From Acetobacter orleanensis (lineage in GTDB: Bacteria > Pseudomonadota > Alphaproteobacteria > Acetobacterales > Acetobacteraceae), in the NCBI RefSeq assembly GCF_001581005.1, contig NZ_LHZV01000059.1, positions 1 to 64,000 of the forward strand: a stretch of 64,000 nt of DNA, given 5' to 3'. The translations under genes and the position numbers were made by a program. Every line of letters begins with the position of its first letter. The first letter of the stretch is position 1. This document shows, piece by piece, positions 17,947 through 27,278 of the stretch. The notes beneath the pieces are model-generated. The model searched no databases. It saw nothing but the letters and a program-made list of their open reading frames with translations, and had not been told where the DNA came from.

Positions 17947-18060
17947 AGAAGAACAAACCGGGAAATGTGAAAAGAACGCACTGCCTATCTACACTCCACA
18001 AAACTATCCACAGACTTTTCCCACAGTCTTTCCCCGACTTCTGTGGATAAACAAAGCCCA
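17947..18060. other. Intergenic stretch with paired DnaA-box-like sites
   Basis: Inside the 376-base gap before purU, CTATCCACA at 18004-18012 (one mismatch) and TGTGGATAA at 18042-18050 (exact reverse of TTATCCACA) lie in opposite directions 29 bases apart, with a looser TTTCCCACA between them. They could bind DnaA; no further cluster or AT-rich unwinding block is seen. Confidence 0.4.
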
Positions 18061-18117
18061 AGCCCTAAGGTCAGACCTACCGCAAACGGCGGTTTTCTGC
18101 GCCTTAGGGCTTTTTTT
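18061..18117 (+). terminator. Long-stem terminator-like hairpin
   Basis: AGCCCTAAGG at 18061-18070 pairs perfectly with CCTTAGGGCT at 18102-18111, followed by a T run to 18117. The 31-base internal segment can form an extra stem (CCGC/GCGG type). It may end the hmp-DUF488 transcript or be the 3' part of a small RNA. Confidence 0.65.
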
Positions 18118-18322
18118 ACATTTTTATGATTGACATAGCGGCACATTGAACAGTCCGAGCGATTCGAGAAAAAGCGCGAGTCATCCACATCACCCCTGCC
18201 GCCCCCGCACACCGGGCAGTCCTGCGGCAGTTGCGGGAGAGCCCCGAGCTTGGCACACTTTGCGCCTCCCTACGCCATGTCCTTTCCGGCTGGCCTGACG
18301 ACACAAGGACCACTGACGCGCC

Positions 18323-19168
18323 ATGCACTTTACCCTGACTTTTTCGTGCCCAGACCGGCCCGGCATCGTGGCCGCCATTTCCACCGCTCTGGCAGAAAAA
18401 GGTGCTGATATTCTGGAAACCCACCAGTTTAGTGATCAGTCCACCCGGCGGCTATTCATGCGGCTGGCTTTTACCGCTCCCGCACCCGGCGGCCTTGAAG
18501 AAATTCGCGCCAGTCTGTCACCCGTGCAGGCGAAATTTGGCATGACCATGCGCCTGCATGACAGCGCCGTGCTGCCACGCCTCATCATCATGGTTTCCAA
18601 GTTTGATCACGCCCTGCTCAACCTGCTGTATCAGGTTCGCGTCAACTGGCTGCGGGCAGAAATTGTGGCCATTGTCTCCAACCATCAAGAGAGCGCCACC
18701 GCCGCCAAACAGGCAGGTATTCCCTACTATTACTGGCCGGTCACCAAAGACAACAAATCGGAACAGGAAGACCGCCTGCGCGCTTTGGTCACGGAAACCA
18801 GAGCGGACCTGATCGTGCTGGCCCGCTACATGCAGGTACTGTCCGACGCGTTCTCCACCGAGATGAGCGGCCGCATCATCAACATCCATCACTCTTTCCT
18901 GCCCTCCTTCAAAGGCGCACGCCCTTACCATCAGGCTTTTGCCCGCGGCGTGAAACTCATTGGGGCCACCGCCCATTACGTCACGCCAGATCTTGATGAA
19001 GGCCCGATTATTGAGCAGGAAACCGCCCGCGTTACCCACAGCCTATCCGCCGAGGATTATGTGGCGACTGGCCGTTCCGTTGAATCTCAGGTGCTAGCCC
19101 GTGCAGTCAAACTGCATGTGGAACAGCGCGTGATGCTTAACGGCCACCGGACCATCATCTTTTCCTAA
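18323..19168 (+). CDS. purU: Formyltetrahydrofolate deformylase
   Basis: 281 residues. An N-terminal ACT domain (about 1-80, FSCPDRPGIVAAISTAL) is followed by a formyltransferase-type catalytic domain. NIHHSFLPSFKGARPYHQA (around 190-208) and ATAHYVTPDLDEGPII carry the catalytic Asn/His/Asp set. It hydrolyses 10-formyl-THF to formate and THF, supplying formate and balancing one-carbon pools. The ATG at 18323 starts directly before the ACT domain. Confidence 0.95.
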   Translation: MHFTLTFSCPDRPGIVAAISTALAEKGADILETHQFSDQSTRRLFMRLAFTAPAPGGLEEIRASLSPVQAKFGMTMRLHDSAVLPRLIIMVSKFDHALLNLLYQVRVNWLRAEIVAIVSNHQESATAAKQAGIPYYYWPVTKDNKSEQEDRLRALVTETRADLIVLARYMQVLSDAFSTEMSGRIINIHHSFLPSFKGARPYHQAFARGVKLIGATAHYVTPDLDEGPIIEQETARVTHSLSAEDYVATGRSVESQVLARAVKLHVEQRVMLNGHRTIIFS

Positions 19169-19184
19169 AAGCAAAGGCGCACGC

Positions 19185-19760
19185 ATGACACCTCCTGACA
19201 AGACAACAACAGACATCACGCCGACAGACATTCCGGGCACGATCGCACAAAACCAAAGCCGCTTTACTGTAAACTGGTTTTACTGCCTGCGCTGTCTGTG
19301 CGCTCAGGCCTCACTCAGCACTCTGAGCATGATGATTGTCTTCCTGTCCGGAGCGGTGAGCAAAACAGCCACCCCCGCGTCCATCCCGGCTTTTGCTCTC
19401 GCGGCGATTGTGATTGCGCCGGTGTTCGAGACTTTTATTTTCTTTTTTCTGCCCTACTGGTTTTTCGGAAAATTTATTAAAAACCAGACGTGGCGATGGG
19501 CCTTGTCCTTTATAACAACGGCTATATTTTTCACGCTAGACCACCATAGCCGTGGGCACGGCATTACCCCACAACGGAACTGGTCCATGGCGCTGGCGGT
19601 CGGGCTTGTCGGGTCGGTCTGCTTTTTTGCCTGTTTTTATCTGACCACCAAATCCCGCCGCGGCAGCCCCTTCTGGACCACCGCCTGCTGCCATGCGCTC
19701 TATAACACCGGCGTTTTCGCCATTGTGATTTTGCAGATTGCACTGACAGTCCAACATTAA
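19185..19760 (+). CDS. CPBP-like intramembrane protease-family protein
   Basis: 191 residues with about five or six membrane helices. The CPBP motifs are recognisable but weak: APVFETFIFF (only one of the usual two glutamates), FTLDHHSRGH as the F-x-x-x-H motif, and CCHALYNTG as the last H-x-x-x-N/D motif. The family includes CAAX-prenyl protease relatives and bacteriocin self-immunity proteins. Loss of one Glu makes catalysis uncertain. It follows purU by 16 bases and may be read through from it. Confidence 0.6.
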   Translation: MTPPDKTTTDITPTDIPGTIAQNQSRFTVNWFYCLRCLCAQASLSTLSMMIVFLSGAVSKTATPASIPAFALAAIVIAPVFETFIFFFLPYWFFGKFIKNQTWRWALSFITTAIFFTLDHHSRGHGITPQRNWSMALAVGLVGSVCFFACFYLTTKSRRGSPFWTTACCHALYNTGVFAIVILQIALTVQH

Positions 19761-19792
19761 GCAGAAAAGCCGTTTTTATAACTTGGAGCTTT

Positions 19793-21343
19793 TCAAAGCT
19801 CCCGCGTATGCTTCATCGCACCAACAAACAAAAACAGGCTCAATAAACAGGCCATAACCGCTACCCCCGCCCCAGCCGTTATGCGCAATAAATACGCACC
19901 GTGCAGGCAGAGCATGAACGGCACACATGCCGTCACCACACCCGACGCTGCCAGCAAAAATCGAACCCCACGTTGACCCGGCAAGCAGAACGCCGTGACA
20001 ACAAACAGACAAAACACACTGTAATAGACAGTGGAAACTGCACTATAAGTACCTCCAGAAGGCAACACTGGCACAGCGCAGAACACGGCAGAAAGACCTG
20101 CCACACAGCCTATGATGCAGCCGCTTGTCAAAGCCGCCAGAAATTTTGTGCCGCGTGTTTCCACCACGGCACCATTCTGCCGCTCCCGCCGCCTCCGGCT
20201 GACAATCCAGAGTTGGTTTCCCGTGTAAAACAGAAACGCCCCACCCAACCCCAACAGCACATACCCGCAGCGCACAGGCATCCCGCCATAACTGCCAAAA
20301 TGCAGCGCAAAAAAAGAAGTCAGAATAGAGAATTTTACAGGTTGATGACCCGGCATATACTCGCCGGACTGTACTGCTCCGGTATGAGCGTTGAGCACAA
20401 CAAACCCGCCCGTCGGCCCCCGTGTAGGGTAGCGCGCATCATGCCCAAACACACGCACCACATCTCTACCGTGTGCAAGCTGCCTATAGTTCAGCGTCTC
20501 TGGTACAAATCCCGGAGCCTGCCGCGCCATAAGCGCAAGAATGTCTGTCGGCGCCAACACCGGAGAAAGAGTAGGCGCGGCGTTGGTCGGGGCAGAAACC
20601 ATGAAAGAACCCGCCACACCACCGTGCCGAGCCGCAACAGGGCGCGCAAACAACAGATGTTCAACCGTGAAAATCTGATCATGAAAAGCAAAAACAACGG
20701 AGGAAACCGCCATAACCAGATGAAAAGGCAACGAGAACAGGCCCAGCAAGTTATGTAGATCCAGCCAGCGTTTGCGCACACTCTGGCCCAGACGCACCGC
20801 AAACAGCGTTTTGAAGAGCGCAGGCAGATACGCAATAACGCCTGACACAAGAGCTATGGTATAAAGCAGAGCGACAAGACCCATCAACACCATAGCGGGC
20901 GTATGCGGCAAAGGCAGCCCAACCTGCTGGTGCAGAACATCTATAAAATGCGCTGCATCAGAATCTGTTTTGGGAACAACGATAAGGGATCCCTCCCCGT
21001 CCAGACCCGCCGCCATAACCGGCGTCGGTGCACGGTGCGCCTGCCCGCCGCTACCACCCCATGTCACGCGGGCATTCTGCCCATCCTGCGGGGCGACAGT
21101 AATGGTATAGTCCGTTCGGGCTTCCGGGTAGGCCGCCAGCACTTTCTGCAAAAGGTCCGGCGTGTGTTCAAGGCTTACAGGCGGCGGGAGGGCAACAGGA
21201 GAAGAGGCCCAGTATTGCAGAGGCTCCTCAAACATCGTGATAGAACCGGCATAAAACGCCACAAACAAGAATAATCCGGCAATAACTCCCACCCAGCTAT
21301 GCACATCGCGGTAAAGCTGCACAAAATCAGCGCGCAGTTTCAT
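19793..21343 (-). CDS. PepSY-associated transmembrane protein (putative siderophore-iron reductase)
   Basis: 516 residues. It starts MKLRADFVQLYRDVHSWVG, whose HxWxG stretch and the following helix are typical of PepSY_TM proteins. There are about seven membrane helices, with a large periplasmic part between helices 1 and 2 (PepSY-type, about 55-155) and another around 235-330. Conserved histidines near the membrane suggest heme or iron reduction, inferred from family members encoded next to siderophore receptors. The start overlaps the DUF3649 stop by four bases, so the two are translationally coupled. Confidence 0.82.
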   Translation of the reverse strand: MKLRADFVQLYRDVHSWVGVIAGLFLFVAFYAGSITMFEEPLQYWASSPVALPPPVSLEHTPDLLQKVLAAYPEARTDYTITVAPQDGQNARVTWGGSGGQAHRAPTPVMAAGLDGEGSLIVVPKTDSDAAHFIDVLHQQVGLPLPHTPAMVLMGLVALLYTIALVSGVIAYLPALFKTLFAVRLGQSVRKRWLDLHNLLGLFSLPFHLVMAVSSVVFAFHDQIFTVEHLLFARPVAARHGGVAGSFMVSAPTNAAPTLSPVLAPTDILALMARQAPGFVPETLNYRQLAHGRDVVRVFGHDARYPTRGPTGGFVVLNAHTGAVQSGEYMPGHQPVKFSILTSFFALHFGSYGGMPVRCGYVLLGLGGAFLFYTGNQLWIVSRRRRERQNGAVVETRGTKFLAALTSGCIIGCVAGLSAVFCAVPVLPSGGTYSAVSTVYYSVFCLFVVTAFCLPGQRGVRFLLAASGVVTACVPFMLCLHGAYLLRITAGAGVAVMACLLSLFLFVGAMKHTREL

Positions 21344-21642
21344 GCCATGACACTCCGTAGCAGAGAAAATAATCCCCACGCCGCACTATTGGCTAAAGCC
21401 AGAACGCCCCATGCCTGCCACCCGGAACGAAAAAGAAAACAGCCGCTTAACACGACACTCCAGACAAGAGCGGCCATCCACATCAGATATTGGGCGGATG
21501 CTGTGCGTGGGTTGCCATCAGTATGACACACCACCCCCACAACCCCCATCATCCCACAGACCAGAAGTGACCCCAGAAAAACCGAAGCCAGAACCTTAAA
21601 AAACCACTGATCTGTGCTGAATTTTCGCACCTCTCTACTCAT
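21340..21642 (-). CDS. DUF3649-like small membrane protein
   Basis: 100 residues with three hydrophobic helices (FLGSLLVCGMMGVVGVV; MWMAALVWSVVLSGCFLF; VLALANSAAWGLFSLL). Size, topology and position match the DUF3649 genes found in iron-siderophore operons. The ATG at 21640-21642 overlaps the previous stop, and its own stop overlaps the PepSY gene start (ATGA both times). The role is unknown; probably an accessory subunit of inner-membrane iron handling. Confidence 0.7.
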   Translation of the reverse strand: MSREVRKFSTDQWFFKVLASVFLGSLLVCGMMGVVGVVCHTDGNPRTASAQYLMWMAALVWSVVLSGCFLFRSGWQAWGVLALANSAAWGLFSLLRSVMA

Positions 21643-21932
21643 GATGCCCCTTGCCTCCGGCGCAACAAAGCCACGCAGAGCGGCAGGAACGACCAGACGC
21701 TCATCAGGACAACCACCAGTGCAAACACGCTGGTCAGCACACCTGCCACCTGACAAAACAGCCATAACGCCATCACTGCGGAAACGCCTGCCAGTCCAAG
21801 CCCTGTTCTGGCAGGCAACGCCTTGCGCACCATCATTTGACGCGGGGCGGACAAATAAACGCTCACCCCAGCCAGCACACTCCATAAGACGGCCAGAATA
21901 CTTACTGAGACGTCAAAAATAACAGAATTCAC
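21639..21932 (-). CDS. DUF3325-like small membrane protein
   Basis: 97 residues with three hydrophobic segments (VSILAVLWSVLAGVSVYL; LGLAGVSAVMALWLFCQVAG; VFALVVVLMSVWSFLPL). The probable start is GTG at 21930-21932, which overlaps the receptor stop codon as GTGA; no ATG is suitably placed. Position between a siderophore receptor and DUF3649 is the typical context of DUF3325 proteins. Function unknown, presumed accessory. Confidence 0.65.
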   Translation of the reverse strand: MNSVIFDVSVSILAVLWSVLAGVSVYLSAPRQMMVRKALPARTGLGLAGVSAVMALWLFCQVAGVLTSVFALVVVLMSVWSFLPLCVALLRRRQGAS

Positions 21933-24211
21933 CAGCGATATTCCAAGCGACCAATTACACTCCGCCCCTGCCCGTAATAGCAGGCGGAAATAGCAGTACA
22001 GGTCGCTACAAACCGCTTGTTGGCAATATTGCGCATGTTGATGGAAAAGGTCAGCCCCTTCCACTCTGGTCGCGCTTCTGCAAAATCATACCGCAAGAAC
22101 ATGTCAAACACCGTATATCCGGGGATGGAAAGCGTATTGGCAGTATTCCCGTAACTATGCCCGGTATAGCGCACGCCGCCGCCAGCGCCCACACCGCGCA
22201 ACAGCCCAGAACGGAAGCGTTTGTCCACAAACAGGGAAGCCATCCATTTTGGGGCCTGCGGCAGATAGTTCCCGACCTGAGCCGCAAAATTGGACCGCGT
22301 AATTTTGGCATCACTCCGCGTGCCGGTAAAAATAACTGAGGTATCCCACACAAGATTTGCGCGACCCTCCAGTTCCAGACCCCGCACCCGGCCCTTGCCT
22401 GTCTGCACAAGGCAGGTCGCCGTGCCGCACTGTGTGCCTTCCGGGTCCGGCGTGGTCATGTTTTTCTGGGTAATCTGGTAACCACCAAAGGTAATATAGA
22501 TGCTTTTACCGTACTGATAACGCAACCCGGCCTCATACTGGTCCCCCTTGGTGGGTTTAAACGGCAAGCCGTCCCGCGCGGTGGATGGGTCAGACACCTG
22601 AGGCTGGAAGGACTGCGCATAACTGAAATACGGGGCTAGTCCGTTATCAAACAGATACACCGCCCCTGCCCGCCAAGTGAAGGCATCGGATTTTGTGATA
22701 TAGCGTTTTTTGGTCAGCACATTCAGAGTATCGTCCCGCGCCCAATCCTGCCGACCGCCAATGGTAACACGCAGGCGGTCAAACTTGAGCTGATCCTGAA
22801 AATAGACGCCATTTTGCTGACTTTCCGTAGCGGTATAAACCTGTGGCCCCAGTGCGCTTTCATATCCCGCCGCCCCACGGGAATGCGGATCAAAAATATT
22901 CAGCAGAGGAGCAACAAGGGAGGAATTGACCAAATCCCGTGAATGGTTCCAGTCAGTATAAAAATAGTCCGTGCCCGCTAACAGCAAATGCCGCACCGGA
23001 CCGGTTATGACATGCCCTTCAATCTGTGTATCTGTCGCTACGCCCTGTGAACGCCCCCGTCCTTCCACTGCCCGGCGGTTAACGGTTTCTCCCGCCACGC
23101 AGCCTTTCAGTGATGGCGGGCATTTGCCCAGCGTGTCACCAGACAGAACCGTGGCGCGGTAAAGAGTATCCAGATAGGTATAGCGGGTGTTATTCCGCAC
23201 CGTCAGATATTTGCTGAATTTATGCTCCAGAAACGAGCCAATCAACGCCTGATTACGGTCAAACGTGTCCCAGTCCGGCTCTCCGATATTGGCATCGTTC
23301 TTGATATAGCGACCATGAGATGGATACAGCGTGCCGGTAGCAGGCAGGAATTGGAAGGTGGAGCCGCCCTGATCGCGCTGATACTGGGCCAGCAGCGTCC
23401 ATTTGGTGTTGAGCGTGGGCTGCCATGTCAGACTTGGAGAAATATAATAGCGCCCGGTATTGACGCTATTCACCTGTGTACCGCCATAGCGCGCCAGAGC
23501 CACCACCCGGCCCATGACCGTGCCGCTTTTATTCAGCTTGCCGGAAACATCACCCGACGCCTGCCCCTGCCCATTATTGAGGTTGGTAAAACCCGAGCCC
23601 TGCACAAAAAACTCACCCTCACTTTTGGCAGTCGGACGTTTGGTGACAAGATTGACCACGCCCCCCGGTGCCGTCTGACCATACAGCGCACCAGAGGGGC
23701 CTTTGAGCACTTCAATCTGTTCCAGCGCAAAGGGGTCAAACGAGGTCCGGGTCCATTGCCCCCCGGACGGTAGGCGCAGGCCATCCACAAAGTTGTTGTT
23801 GGAGGAAAACCCGCCTGCGCCAAAACCACGGACTGAAACTTCATCCACACGGCTATCAATACCAGAGGGTTCCGCCTGCACACCGGCTGTGTAGGACAAG
23901 GCGTCCGCCACGGTGGGAGACGCCCGGAGTTCAATTTCTTCTCGGCTGACAATAGAAATTGTCTGAGGGGATTCAATAATGGGCGTACGGGTTTTGGTGG
24001 AGGCCGAGGCACTGGAGCGGCCTGTTGCCGTAACAATGACGACTTCCGGATTGGCACTGGCCTTGCGGGTGCGGATATTCTCTACATTTTTTTCCGTATC
24101 GGACCGGCTTTCCGGCACGGGCACGGTTTCCGCCATTGCGCTGGGTGACGTGGCCACCCCCGCCAGAAAGAGCACGGGGAATACACCCGTCACAGAACGC
24201 GAAATTCTCAT
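21929..24211 (-). CDS. TonB-dependent siderophore receptor
   Basis: 760 residues. A signal peptide (about 1-27, ending AMA) is followed by a short linker and a plug starting near TRTPIIESPQTISIVSREEI. The plug holds RGFGAGGFSSNNNFVDGLRLP and LEQIEVLKGPSGALYG, which are hallmark siderophore-receptor segments. A 22-strand barrel ends in the aromatic residue W (RLEYRW). It imports a ferric siderophore through the outer membrane, powered by TonB. The siderophore type cannot be predicted. A Fur box and promoter lie upstream, and three overlapping inner-membrane genes downstream. Confidence 0.93.
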   Translation of the reverse strand: MRISRSVTGVFPVLFLAGVATSPSAMAETVPVPESRSDTEKNVENIRTRKASANPEVVIVTATGRSSASASTKTRTPIIESPQTISIVSREEIELRASPTVADALSYTAGVQAEPSGIDSRVDEVSVRGFGAGGFSSNNNFVDGLRLPSGGQWTRTSFDPFALEQIEVLKGPSGALYGQTAPGGVVNLVTKRPTAKSEGEFFVQGSGFTNLNNGQGQASGDVSGKLNKSGTVMGRVVALARYGGTQVNSVNTGRYYISPSLTWQPTLNTKWTLLAQYQRDQGGSTFQFLPATGTLYPSHGRYIKNDANIGEPDWDTFDRNQALIGSFLEHKFSKYLTVRNNTRYTYLDTLYRATVLSGDTLGKCPPSLKGCVAGETVNRRAVEGRGRSQGVATDTQIEGHVITGPVRHLLLAGTDYFYTDWNHSRDLVNSSLVAPLLNIFDPHSRGAAGYESALGPQVYTATESQQNGVYFQDQLKFDRLRVTIGGRQDWARDDTLNVLTKKRYITKSDAFTWRAGAVYLFDNGLAPYFSYAQSFQPQVSDPSTARDGLPFKPTKGDQYEAGLRYQYGKSIYITFGGYQITQKNMTTPDPEGTQCGTATCLVQTGKGRVRGLELEGRANLVWDTSVIFTGTRSDAKITRSNFAAQVGNYLPQAPKWMASLFVDKRFRSGLLRGVGAGGGVRYTGHSYGNTANTLSIPGYTVFDMFLRYDFAEARPEWKGLTFSINMRNIANKRFVATCTAISACYYGQGRSVIGRLEYRW

Positions 24212-24251
24212 AACGACCTTGCCGCCTGCCCATACGTTACCGATATGTGCC

Positions 24252-24280
24252 GCTTACATGATAATGAGAATTATTGTCAA
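24252..24280 (-). promoter_or_regulatory. Promoter of the siderophore receptor operon with Fur box
   Basis: On the minus strand TTGACA (24280-24275) and TGTAAG (24258-24253) are 16 bases apart. A Fur-box-like palindrome, GATAATGAGAATTATTGTC at 24260-24278 on the plus strand, covers the spacer, close to the 19-base Fur consensus GATAATGATAATCATTATC. It predicts iron repression. Confidence 0.8.
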
Positions 24281-24526
24281 GTAGAGATGGTGCGCAGGCT
24301 CTTAACGCAAGTTGTCTGCTGCCTCACATGGAAAATCATGACCATGCCGAGACCGTCTGTTCTGAGATTTTGTTCTGAAAAATACAGGCAAAAACTCCCT
24401 TGCGATGGCCACATCAAAAACACGCAACCTGCCATGGAGTGTGGCCATAATGCTTGAAGGCGACCGTATTTTTGTCAACAACACGGCCGCCCAAGTTTCT
24501 TATCGTCTAGTGTTTTCAGTCTTGCA
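24281..24526. other. Gap between Fur-regulated receptor and sldA
   Basis: Apart from the Fur box at its left edge I see no gene and no clear terminator here. Short frames have no recognisable content. Confidence 0.5.
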
Positions 24527-26710
24527 TTAGTGGCTGTCAGCCGGAAGAGCGTAGACAACCAGCGCATCACTCACAGGTGTCATCATAAAGTGATGTCCGC
24601 CTGCCATAATGGCCACATACTGCCGTCCATTCACCTCATAAGTCATCGGATTAGCCTGCCCACCACCGGGCAGCACGTCACTCCACACATCCTTGCCGGT
24701 CTTGATATCAATGGCTCGAATTTGATTGTCGGTCGCTGCGGCAACAAACACCAGACCACCCGCCGTCACAACAGAGCCCCCGTTATTAGGCGTGCCAATA
24801 TTCAAAGGCAGACCAGTCGGCAGACCCCACGGACCATTCGCGCGTGCTGTGCCCAGTGGCCGCTGCCATAGGACCTTCTTCGTCTTGATGTCAATTGCTT
24901 CAATCATGCCATAAGGCGGCTTGTTACACATCATGCCCGTAAAGCGATTCCAGAACGGCTCCACAGACACACCAAAAGGTGTTTCCGCCATAGCACCAGC
25001 ACCTTCGGCACCACCTGCGGACGGATTGAAGCCGGGCGCGTCAACCGGCATCAAGCCCTGCTTCACAGCCTGTTCACGGGTCAGCAACTGGTCATACATC
25101 GGGGTATTGTTCCAATTGGCAATAACGATACCCGACTGAGGATCATACGCCATGCTGCCCCAGTCCGAGCCGCCGTTATAACCGGGATATTCGATTGTCG
25201 GACGGTGCAGGCGCGGCGGCGTGAACTCCCCTTCATAATCAGCCTGCCGATATTTGATACGGCAGAACAGCTGATCAATGGGAGACATACCCCACATGTC
25301 GCTTTCCTTGAGCGGCGGAAAACCGAGACGCGGGAACGCGACCGACCAAGGCTGCGTGGCAGAGCGAGGGTCACCCTGCACTGGTCCCGGTGACGGAGCA
25401 GCCCGTTCCTCAACCGGAAACTCTGGCAGCGGCTTGCCTGTGCGGCGGTCCAGCACAAATGTCTGGCCGCGTTTGGTAGGCACAAGCATGGCAGGCGTCA
25501 CGGTGCCATCCGCTGCCTTGTAGTCAAACTTCGTCACCTGAGAACCGATATCATAGTCCCAGACATCTTTATGGACTGTCTGGAAAACCCACCGGGGTGA
25601 GCCTGTCTTGACATCAAGCGCCACGACTGACGATGAAACAGCATTCTCCTGATCTGACCGAAGAGCACTATAATAATCCCCGGCCGAATTGCCTGTCGGC
25701 ACGTAAACAAGCCCGAGTTCATTATCACCCGTCATCGCAGCCCATGAATTAGGCGTGCCACGACTATAGAATTTGCCCGGACCGGGCTGATGATGATCTT
25801 CAGGGTTGTTAACGTCCCACGCCCAGACAAATTTGCCCGTCTCAGCATCATACCCGCGAATAACGCCACTGGGTGCCCACCGCCGCTGGCCATCAAGCAC
25901 TTCATGATTAACGACCACAATGCCGTTAATAACAGGCGGCGGAGTTGTCATGGAGACAAAGCCCGGAACCGATTCACCCATCCCCTGCATCAGGTTAATC
26001 TGGCCGCCAAAACCAAACGCCTCACAGGATTTTCCCGTTTCCGCATCCATCTCCATCAGGCGCATGTCCAGCGTGGAGGCGATAATACGATTATGGCAGG
26101 GCTGCCCTTCCTGAACGGTGGAGGACGTATAGTACGTCACACCCTTACAGGCGGCAGTATAGGGGATCGACTGGTATTTGACCCCGGATGCATGTCTCCA
26201 GATTTCCTTCCCCGTCGCGGCATCAATGCGCATAACGTCATTCAGGGCGGAGCACATATACAGAGAGTCTCCCACCTTGATGGGTGTCGTCTCGGCTGCC
26301 CATTTATTCTGCTGGCCGGGAGCAGGCTTGCTGCCTGTATGATAAACAAAAACCCGCTGTAATTTCCCCACATTTTCCGGCGTTATCTGAGCCAGAGGGG
26401 AATAGCGATTCTGCGCATCACCGCGACCATAGGCGGGCCAGTCCGCCGGGGCAGGATTTGCACTGGCCTGCGGTACCATTGGCGGGATGTCGGCAGCGTT
26501 TATTTCCGGATTATCCGGCAAGTTCGCTGCATTGACCCCCGGCGCCTGCGGTGCTGATGGCGGCGGTGCCCGAAACTTTTCGGGTACGTTCTGCTGGTCA
26601 TTCATGGTTTCAGAAGGCGCACCGTCTGACGTCCTGACCTGAGCCACAGCGGGCTGGAACAAAGCACCGCCCAGAAGAGCCGTCGTTGCTAACGCTATTG
26701 ATTTACGCAT
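24527..26710 (-). CDS. sldA: PQQ-dependent polyol (glycerol/sorbitol-type) dehydrogenase, large subunit
   Basis: 727 residues. A signal peptide covers 1-22 (ALFQPAVA), followed by a Pro-rich linker. The rest is an eight-bladed PQQ quinoprotein propeller with repeats such as WPAYGRGDAQNRYSPLAQI, VWDYDIGSQVTKFD and TPNNGGSVVTAGGLVFVAA. It oxidises sugar alcohols in the periplasm and passes electrons to ubiquinone. Length and the separate membrane subunit (SldB) indicate an SldA-type polyol dehydrogenase rather than a fused glucose or quinate dehydrogenase. The ATG at 26708-26710 overlaps the sldB stop by eight bases. Exact substrate range is inferred. Confidence 0.82.
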   Translation of the reverse strand: MRKSIALATTALLGGALFQPAVAQVRTSDGAPSETMNDQQNVPEKFRAPPPSAPQAPGVNAANLPDNPEINAADIPPMVPQASANPAPADWPAYGRGDAQNRYSPLAQITPENVGKLQRVFVYHTGSKPAPGQQNKWAAETTPIKVGDSLYMCSALNDVMRIDAATGKEIWRHASGVKYQSIPYTAACKGVTYYTSSTVQEGQPCHNRIIASTLDMRLMEMDAETGKSCEAFGFGGQINLMQGMGESVPGFVSMTTPPPVINGIVVVNHEVLDGQRRWAPSGVIRGYDAETGKFVWAWDVNNPEDHHQPGPGKFYSRGTPNSWAAMTGDNELGLVYVPTGNSAGDYYSALRSDQENAVSSSVVALDVKTGSPRWVFQTVHKDVWDYDIGSQVTKFDYKAADGTVTPAMLVPTKRGQTFVLDRRTGKPLPEFPVEERAAPSPGPVQGDPRSATQPWSVAFPRLGFPPLKESDMWGMSPIDQLFCRIKYRQADYEGEFTPPRLHRPTIEYPGYNGGSDWGSMAYDPQSGIVIANWNNTPMYDQLLTREQAVKQGLMPVDAPGFNPSAGGAEGAGAMAETPFGVSVEPFWNRFTGMMCNKPPYGMIEAIDIKTKKVLWQRPLGTARANGPWGLPTGLPLNIGTPNNGGSVVTAGGLVFVAAATDNQIRAIDIKTGKDVWSDVLPGGGQANPMTYEVNGRQYVAIMAGGHHFMMTPVSDALVVYALPADSH

Positions 26711-27095
26711 GGTCAAAGCTCCCACTCCGCAGGTCCTGATTTTCCTGCCGACGCAGGAGCGGAAGGCAGGCCACAACCAATGCCGCTATAATCGTCGGGC
26801 CGAAATCTCTGGGCAGCCAAGCCCACCAGTCGAACCCGACTTCATAAATCGTCCACAGAATTGTCGCAGCCCAGCTTGCCAGATAGAGCCACGCGCCACG
26901 GATGTCCCCGCTGCCCAGAAGATACCCGGACAGCAGGAGTGCGGTCCCCATCAGCACATAATACGGGCTCCCTCCAAGAAACAGGAGATACGCCCCGCCG
27001 AGAAAGAGAACCAACCCCAGCAACGCGATAAGAAGACCGAGAAGCGGCACCAGTATCCTGCCTGCTCCCGACGTTTTGGAAAAACTGACCATCAT
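26703..27095 (-). CDS. sldB: PQQ-dependent polyol dehydrogenase membrane subunit
   Basis: 130 residues with about four or five transmembrane helices (LVPLLGLLIALLGLVLFLGG; YYVLMGTALLLSGYLLG; AWLYLASWAATILWTIYEVG; TIIAALVVACLPLL). This is the membrane-anchor domain that fused quinoprotein glucose dehydrogenases carry at their N-terminus, here a separate gene directly before the catalytic gene as in SldB/SldA. It should anchor the enzyme and reduce ubiquinone. The overlap with sldA suggests translational coupling. Confidence 0.82.
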   Translation of the reverse strand: MMVSFSKTSGAGRILVPLLGLLIALLGLVLFLGGAYLLFLGGSPYYVLMGTALLLSGYLLGSGDIRGAWLYLASWAATILWTIYEVGFDWWAWLPRDFGPTIIAALVVACLPLLRRQENQDLRSGSFDHA

Positions 27096-27278
27096 ACTAT
27101 TCCATTCACAGGAAATTATTTTTCAACCTTTAAAGCAAAGCTCTCATTTACTAAGCCTTTAAGTTAAAACTATACAACAGTATTCGTTAGGAATTATTTT
27201 CACACATTCTAGAGAGAGCAAAAAATCCATAACCAGTTATAGTCTTGGCTTGGAGTTTTTTGGCATCGTGTAACACGC

